A stretch of DNA of 64,000 nt from Tribonema minus. Lineage: Eukaryota > Sar > Xanthophyceae > Tribonematales > Tribonemataceae. The notes beneath the pieces are model-generated. The model worked only from the letters and a program-made list of their open reading frames with translations. It was not told where the DNA came from and made no database searches. Position numbers and translations under genes: made by a program. Shown piece by piece: positions 58,590 to 64,000 of the stretch (positions within the stretch are counted from its first letter, which is position 1; each line of letters opens with the position of its first letter). The stretch spans positions 43,673 to 107,672 of the forward strand of contig JAFCMP010000181.1 of assembly GCA_017506865.1 (NCBI GenBank), written 5' to 3'.

Positions 58590-59792
58590 AGTTGCCAGAC
58601 CTGGAGACGTTTGTCTGCCGCTGCGGGTAGATGTGCTGATACGACATCGCTCCACTTTGCTTCTCGGTGCACCCATTGAATATGTAGCCTTTGAAGTAGA
58701 CGCCCGTGGGTGATCGTGCTAAGCATGAGCCATTACCTTTGGCCGCCGCGTGGTTTACGAACCGTTGTACAAGTGTGGGATGCAGTCATGCCCCGCTCCG
58801 CCTGCAGTATCGGTAACCTGTGCCGCCATCTGCCGCACAGCCGATGGCCTCTGCCGTTGTGTGCTCTTTCAGTGACCGCTGCTTTGTACAAGTGTGAGCC
58901 GCACGACTATGAGTTTTCTTTTCAGTGTCTACGCTGCTCGGAATGGCAGAACTGCCGTTTGATGCGGTGTGCTGGGCTTCATGCCTGACGATTTGTTGGC
59001 GCAGAATGGCAGAGGTGCCATTTGACGGCGCGTGCTGGGCTTCATGCCGACCATTGGCCGGTTTGCGTCTTGGAGTGAATTTTGTACACAAGTCTTTTGA
59101 TGTTGAGATTGCTGTCTGATGCCACGGCCAAGCTGCGAAGAATAGACCTTCATCATACAAATGAACTTCGATTTTGTGTCCTTGCGCTCGCCTGCATGAC
59201 TATCGCGATCGAATTGTTCGACACCTGCTTGCTATACAATTTTGACGCATGCTCTTCGTTGCCTGCTATGCGATTGTGCTGCGTGACACGTTGTTGACTG
59301 CAATGCCTCAGTGCTAGATTCGCTTTTGCATCGCAGTGTGCTCGTCTCCTTGTGTCGTGCGAAGCCTGTTGCGTCGTGAGTGCAAGGTGACCAATCTCGA
59401 CAGTGTCGAGACGGTATGGCGAAACGAGTTTCCTCGAGATGAGAGCGATGTGAACCTTGTCATTTGACGCTCAAGATGCAAGCAGTGCGAAGCGAATCAT
59501 TCGTGCCCTCGAGATGCAGGTGCTGAAAATAGTTCAAGTCAATCGGCGAGGCTTTGAGCACATCATCAATGCATACCACAGCAAGTTCACCAACCCAAGC
59601 GCTAGGAAAGGCACGTCTTGGAACAGCTCACAATGCACCACATTTAACTTTGCTTGCATGAGTGGCAGTCAAATCCAGCAACACTCCCACTTTGACAACT
59701 CCCAATTGATAACCATTTCACTTACGGAATGCATATGAGGCATGCGCGAACCGGGAGTGCTTCAACAAATGATGCGTACATCACAACCACAT
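58590..59792. other. Long non-coding stretch with a local duplication
   Basis: No confident gene is found in 1.2 kb. There are two imperfect 45-bp direct repeats (58941-58985 and 59004-59048) and a 17-bp perfect palindrome, TCTCGACA-G-TGTCGAGA, at 59395-59411. TGTACAAGTGTG is repeated near 58767 and 58885. CAACTCCCAATTGA at 59697-59710, about 85 bp before the next ATG, is the shared promoter motif. Confidence 0.6.
58941..59048. repeat. Two imperfect 45-bp direct repeats
   Basis: GAATGGCAGAACTGCCGTTT and the 25 following bases at 58941 recur at 59004 with about six differences and end identically in GTGCTGGGCTTCATGCC. Confidence 0.85.
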
Positions 59793-62594
59793 ATGAACGC
59801 CTCCAAGCGTGCATTCCTGTCTGGGGGCGATGAGCGCAAGCTCATCAGAGCGTCGATTCTCAAGAAGCAGAAGACTTGCGTTCGGGGTGACCTCGATGAT
59901 GTGTCGCTACACTTACCCGGGCCCGTAAAGGGGACGCCGCTTATCGTCCTCGGTCTGTACCCGGGGCCAAGGGCAGCAACAGAGGTGTCTCGCACTGAGA
60001 AAGAGATGATAAAGCTGCTTGATCCCGGGGCCGACTTGGCGTGGGTGGACTTCTGCGTGCTCAGCGCAAATCACGTCAACTGCATCATCGACCAACGCAC
60101 CATCAGAACATGGACTGGCGATGAAGAGCTCGTGCGGGATTACCATTCCAGGCTCATCATCCAGCTGGATGCCAGGGCGAACGGCGTTCCATGTGTGTAC
60201 ATTGCGGGCAAGACGTGTCAAGCGGCGTTTGATGAGATGATCGAGCTGGGGCTGCTGTCGCGACTCGAAGAGCTCTCTCCCCTCGGTGTGTACCTCTGCG
60301 AGACGGGAGGCCGGCAGTTCGTGACGCTTGAAGGCAGGCCACACCCCTCATGGCACCTCGTCACAGGAGGAGAGAAGACATCGCGCGACCTTTTTGCGGA
60401 GACGGCGGCCATGCTCAATGCCGTCAGCCGTTGTTCTGGCGGTGGAGACCTCTGCGTGGAGAGCATGACCTGCCACTTGCGCGTCGCCATGCAAACGGAT
60501 CCTGAGGAGCTGGTGATGAGGGAAGAGGGACGCGTTTTCATGACTCGTCTCCTTTATGGCAATGATAGCGGACGGTTCATCGCTGAGCACATGCACATGA
60601 GGGATGTGATGGCATACCTTCCCGAGGTGCGAGAGCTGCTGCTCAAATGGAGCAAGCGCGGCCTCGCCACACTGAAGGCCATTCTCACCTGTGGAGCATT
60701 GTACCGCAACCTTGTAGCCTTCGACACGGCGTTGGAGGCGTGGTACGTGCGCCTTGAAGCTCAATTTGCCACCTTCATGTGCAACAGCGTCGCAGCACGC
60801 CTGGGTGACCCCGCGTTCGAAGCAGTGTTGGAGGCGTGGTACGGACGACTTGGAGCCAGGTTTGCAACCTTCATGTGCAACGGCGTCGCTGCGCGCCTCG
60901 GCGATCCCGCATTCGATGCGGCATCGGACGCGTGGTATGAGCGTCTCGGAGGCAAAGTCGTTGCGTTCATATGCAACAGCGTCGCGGCACGCCTCGGCAA
61001 CCCCGCGTTCGACGCGGTGTTGGAGGCGTGGTGCAGGCGTCTCGGAGCTACATTCTCAAACTTTATGTGCGATAGCGTTGCTGCGCGCCTTGGCGACCCC
61101 GCATTTAATGCGGCATTGGACGTGTGGTACAGGCGCCTCCGCGCCAACATCGCCACCTTCATGTGTGACAGCGTCGCTGCACGCCTCGGTGAACCAGCCT
61201 TCGATGTGGCGTTGGAGGCATGGTACGGGCGTCTCGGCGCCAAGTTTGCCACCTTCACGTGCAATAGTGTCGCTGCACGCCTCGGTAACCCAACCTTCGA
61301 TGCGGCGTTGGAGGGGTGGTACGGGCGTCTTGGCACCGAGTTTGCCACCTTCATGTGCAATGGCATCGCTGCGCGCCTCGGCGACCCCGTATTCGATGCG
61401 GCGATGGATGCGTGGTATGGGCGTCTCGGAGGCAGATTCGTCACATTCATGTGTGGTAGCATCGCGACACGACTCGGCGACCCCGCATTCAACGCTGTCT
61501 TGGAGGTGTGGTACAGGCGTCTCGGAGCCAAGTTCGCACATTTCATGTGCAACAGCGTCGCTGCACGCCTAGGCGACCCCGCATTCAACGCGGCTTTGGG
61601 CGTGTGGTTTGGTCGCCTTCGCGCCGCACTCGCCACCTTCATGTGTGACAGCGTCGCCGCACGCCTCGGCGAACCAGCCTTTGACGCGGCATTGGAGGCG
61701 TGGTATGGGCGTCTCGGCGCCAATTTCGCCACCTTCACATGCAACAGCGTCGCCGCACGCCTCGGTGCCCCAGCCTTCGATGTGGCACTGGAGACGTGGT
61801 ATGGGCGTCTTGGTGCCGATTTCATCACCTTCATGTGCAACAGCGTTGCAGCACGCCTTAGTGACGAACATTTCAATGCAGTGTTGGAGGTGTGGTACAG
61901 GCGTGTCGGAGCGGATTTTGCGGCCTTTATGTGTGACGGCGTCGCTGCTCGCCTTGGCGACCTCGCATTTGATGCGGCGTTGGAGGTGTGGCGCGGGCGC
62001 CTCGGCGCCAAGTTCGCGTCGTTCGTGTGCGACAGCGTCGCCGCGCGCCTTGGTGACCCCGCCTTTGACGAGGAGCTGCGGACGTGGTACGGGCGCCTCG
62101 GCGCCGAATTCACCACCTTCAAATGCAACAGCGTCGCAGCACGCCTCACCGACAAACATTTCAAAGCAGTGGCAGAGCGGTGGTTGGTGATGCTAGGTAC
62201 TCGTAATTTTTCGCGGGTGTTCAGTGTCGCCGGTGTTGCCAATCGCATGGTCAAGCCTGTGTTTGAGAGAAGTGTCAAAGCGCATCTCGAGCGATTGGGG
62301 AGTGGGGACACCTTGTTCACTTTTTTGAGGAGAAACCGGGGAAGAAACTGGACAAAATATAAAGAAAATGACGGCGGCAGTGACTGGGCGAGTCTGGCGA
62401 AGTTGCTCGTTGTTCAGCCGCACTTGCGAACGACGCTCATCACCACGCTAGCCCGGGTCAACGGCACACTCGGCGCTCAGGGAGCCCAGGTGAACAGTCT
62501 CACTCATCAGATGGCCGCTCTGCAGGGGTGCGGGGGACAATTTGGCGGAGGCGGGCGCCGGCGCGGAGGCAGCGGCGGCAGATGTGGAGGCTGA
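59793..62594 (+). CDS. Second UDG/SMUG1-like domain fused to fifteen 32-residue repeats
   Basis: The 933-residue product starts at ATG 59793 (MNASKRAFLSG). It is a clear paralogue of the gene at 46551 over its whole N-terminal domain (LIVLGLYPGPRAA, CVYIAGKTCQ, EGRPHPSWHL), again with Tyr in place of the catalytic-loop Asn. Fifteen 32-residue repeats follow, then the same type of cap (NFSRVFSVAGVANRM). It has an extra C-terminal extension: a helical segment (LAKLLVVQPHLRTTLITTLA) and a Gly/Arg/Cys-rich tail (GGGGRRRGGSGGRCGG) that may bind nucleic acid. Repeat positions 7-8 read NS, NG, NS, DS, DS, NS, NG, GS, NS, DS, NS, NS, DG, DS, NS. Its promoter spacer carries the shared CCCAATTG motif. 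Confidence 0.75.
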   Translation: MNASKRAFLSGGDERKLIRASILKKQKTCVRGDLDDVSLHLPGPVKGTPLIVLGLYPGPRAATEVSRTEKEMIKLLDPGADLAWVDFCVLSANHVNCIIDQRTIRTWTGDEELVRDYHSRLIIQLDARANGVPCVYIAGKTCQAAFDEMIELGLLSRLEELSPLGVYLCETGGRQFVTLEGRPHPSWHLVTGGEKTSRDLFAETAAMLNAVSRCSGGGDLCVESMTCHLRVAMQTDPEELVMREEGRVFMTRLLYGNDSGRFIAEHMHMRDVMAYLPEVRELLLKWSKRGLATLKAILTCGALYRNLVAFDTALEAWYVRLEAQFATFMCNSVAARLGDPAFEAVLEAWYGRLGARFATFMCNGVAARLGDPAFDAASDAWYERLGGKVVAFICNSVAARLGNPAFDAVLEAWCRRLGATFSNFMCDSVAARLGDPAFNAALDVWYRRLRANIATFMCDSVAARLGEPAFDVALEAWYGRLGAKFATFTCNSVAARLGNPTFDAALEGWYGRLGTEFATFMCNGIAARLGDPVFDAAMDAWYGRLGGRFVTFMCGSIATRLGDPAFNAVLEVWYRRLGAKFAHFMCNSVAARLGDPAFNAALGVWFGRLRAALATFMCDSVAARLGEPAFDAALEAWYGRLGANFATFTCNSVAARLGAPAFDVALETWYGRLGADFITFMCNSVAARLSDEHFNAVLEVWYRRVGADFAAFMCDGVAARLGDLAFDAALEVWRGRLGAKFASFVCDSVAARLGDPAFDEELRTWYGRLGAEFTTFKCNSVAARLTDKHFKAVAERWLVMLGTRNFSRVFSVAGVANRMVKPVFERSVKAHLERLGSGDTLFTFLRRNRGRNWTKYKENDGGSDWASLAKLLVVQPHLRTTLITTLARVNGTLGAQGAQVNSLTHQMAALQGCGGQFGGGGRRRGGSGGRCGG
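60765..62204 (+). repeat. Fifteen 96-bp coding repeats
   Basis: Units begin at 60765 and recur every 96 bp to 62109 without a register change. They are more like each other than like the units of the 47.5-kb array, for example Trp-Tyr instead of Trp-His in the second helix, which indicates separate expansion after gene duplication. Confidence 0.95.
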
Positions 62595-63361
62595 GCACAA
62601 ACAGGGCGAGGAGGACGATGAAAATGCAGCGCCTAAGTCATGCGTGGCGGGTGTACTTTGGAATGCATCAGCGGCAACAGCGCGATGGTAGCGACAGCGC
62701 GTGAGCAGCTGGCTAAATGTATATCTTTGATGCTTAACGCACTGTGCAATACATTACTCTGTGTGTTCGTGTTTTTGCATGGTAGCTGGAACGTATATAT
62801 CTTGAGCTGCAATGAAGTGCGCACCTCGACAACGTGCACCTCACGAGGAGGTTCATGACCACTTCGAGGCTGAACGTCACGATGGACCTCAGTGTAGGAT
62901 CGCTTGCGCTGACAGATATCACATGCTGCACGCAACAACGATCGCAAAAAATTAATTTTAGACTCTAGAGGCACTCACTCCGATGTATGCGCGTGCTAAT
63001 CTTTTTGTGTAACCATTATCGTTTGGCACATCGACAACGTACATATCGAGTCAGTTCTCGAGGTTACGATTCCTCGTGCCTCGCACCAAATGCTCACCAA
63101 GTACAATACATGCCTGCAATTTGCTTTTGCGCACAACCCATACACATGTGTCGGCATACTTTGCCTCCGCCTTTCTTTTACAAACTCAATATCGCGCTGA
63201 ACAGCAGGGACTGTGATAAAACAGCCCAGTTGGTGGGCCAGAAAAAAGGACCCCACTTTCCGGGTCAAGGACAGCAGTTCACAGCCCAAGGGTCAGGACA
63301 ATGCAGAGGCTGCACTGCTGGTGCGCTTGCTACAGCCAGCTTACCTCCTCTTTCATAGCGC
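62595..63361. other. Gene-poor spacer
   Basis: No confident gene is seen in 770 bp. The first half is relatively AT-rich with a TATATAT-like stretch at 62792-62801. Two similar segments, CTCGACAACGTGCACCTC (62825) and CATCGACAACGTACATATCG (63030), recur. From 63223 the sequence CCCAGTTGGTGGGCC resembles that at 55838, and GTGGGCC...GGACCCCAC could form a hairpin. Confidence 0.55.
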
Positions 63362-64000
63362 ATGGCGCCACCACGCAAGCCACCTGCAACCAGGTCAGCT
63401 GTACCTGAGACAGGCAAAAGGAAAAATAAGTCCCAGGTGACAAATGGAGAGTCAGAGGGTAGCGCAGGTGGTGGCGCTGCTGATAGCGTTGCCACTGCTG
63501 CTGCCGGAGCTGCTGCTAAAACGGCGTCTTCTGAGATGGAGCAGTCTGCAATCAAGCCTTCTCTCGGCTCTCCTGGCCTCTCAGACTGCGCCTGCTCCCA
63601 GCTCGCTGTCTGTTGCGCCTATGGCACCGGATGCTTCTCCTGCGCCTTCTGCCGCTGCTGGTGGGCCTGCAGAGCCTGAAGCAGCATCAGGTGAGGATAC
63701 CCCACAAAGAATTATCCTGTACTGTGTTCATTTGCTCGGAATGCTTGTGCTGCTTGCAGCTGCAATTCCTGCCAGCGCTGCTGATAGGCCTGCTCCGGAC
63801 GCATAATCTGCTGCATTACATCGTACAGCGCTGCTGGTGAGCCTGCAGAACAGGCGGCAGCATCAGTGCCAAAATGCAGCACATCCCTCAGTAAGCTCAT
63901 CAGTGCCCATGATCCCGTATGCTGCTGCTACTGCGTCAGCTGATTCCTCTTCAACTGCTGCTGCGGCCACGCACACCACTGCTGCTACTGGGCTTGTTTC
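63362..64000 (+). CDS. Start of an Ala/Pro/Ser-rich protein (partial, structure uncertain)
   Basis: From ATG 63362 the frame begins MAPPRKPPATRSAVPETGKR and continues Gly/Ala/Ser-rich to 63679. A second frame is Ala/Pro/Ser-rich from about 63570 (TAPAPSSLSVAPMAPD) to a possible donor, CAG|GTGAGG at 63690. The exon structure cannot be settled and the gene would run out of the window. The CTG/GCT-rich composition matches the 56-57-kb region rather than the viral genes. It may be host or mobile-element sequence. Confidence 0.3.

Noticed and set aside
60754..62320. Long forward and reverse frames (up to 519 codons) across the second 96-bp array
   Set aside because: Same reason as for the first array; the 933-residue frame continues into a conserved domain and the others do not.
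1..64000. CRISPR arrays, rRNA, tRNA, bacterial operons and ribosome-binding sites
   Set aside because: No spacer-repeat pattern, rRNA-like block or cloverleaf was recognised by eye. Genes have introns and eukaryotic-style spacing, so bacterial signals are not expected. A tRNAscan run could still find a tRNA missed here.

Overview
The window reads as eukaryotic large-DNA-virus sequence, either a virus genome or an endogenous copy in a microalgal or other protist host. The evidence is a family B DNA polymerase and a KilA-N gene that both carry GT-AG introns, densely packed orphan genes on both strands, a protein with EsV-1-7-type Cys/His repeats, several secreted or surface proteins, giant repeat adhesins, and an intact Ty1/copia retrotransposon lodged in one adhesin gene. 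No bacterial operon structure, ribosome-binding sites, rRNA, tRNA or CRISPR was seen. The host and virus cannot be named from sequence alone, and no major capsid or packaging ATPase gene lies in the window.

Layout. 1-2.3 kb: the end of an unknown gene, a two-TM protein, a small protein, and a protelomerase-like (TelN-type) tyrosine recombinase. 2.5-15.3 kb: a single ORF of about 4257 codons made of three 813-residue super-repeats (Fn3-like modules plus an FG-GAP propeller) followed by fourteen 84-residue SprB-like repeats. 15.5-26.9 kb: its shorter paralogue, split near its 3' end by a 5.6-kb copia element with identical 5-bp target-site duplications. 27.2-33.4 kb: replication and regulation block of four-exon PolB, an EsV-1-7 repeat/nuclease-like protein, and two-exon KilA-N. 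33.5-44.9 kb: compact short genes, including macro domain, vWA, OGFr-like, metallophosphoesterase, EGF-like and mucin-like proteins. 45.2-46.5 kb: a 227-bp tandem array carrying clustered bZIP-type TGACTCA sites. 46.5-48.9 kb and 59.8-62.6 kb: two paralogues joining a SMUG1/UDG-like domain to 13 and 15 copies of a 32-residue repeat. 49-55.8 kb: a secreted Cys-rich protein, a coiled-coil protein, an orphan, a 1265-residue fibre-like protein and a broken small gene. 55.8-58.6 kb and 63.2-64 kb: CAG-rich, FG/Ala/Pro-rich material that looks unlike the rest.

How it fits together. A recurring spacer motif (AATTGGGAAT or its complement ATTCCCAATT, with relaxed forms) lies upstream of genes across 30-60 kb, often in divergent spacers, and suggests a shared transcription programme. 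The protelomerase-like enzyme suggests a linear replicon with hairpin ends. PolB, KilA-N and a PIP-like tail on the EsV-1-7 protein form a DNA-replication group. The adhesins, fibre and secreted proteins look like virion-surface or host-interaction functions. The copia insertion, two frameshifted genes and a gene with an in-frame stop suggest that at least part of the region is decaying or has lived in a host nucleus. The most unusual candidate is the UDG-like/32-residue-repeat pair, whose repeats vary at a dipeptide limited almost entirely to N/D/G followed by S/G, somewhat like TALE repeat-variable diresidues.
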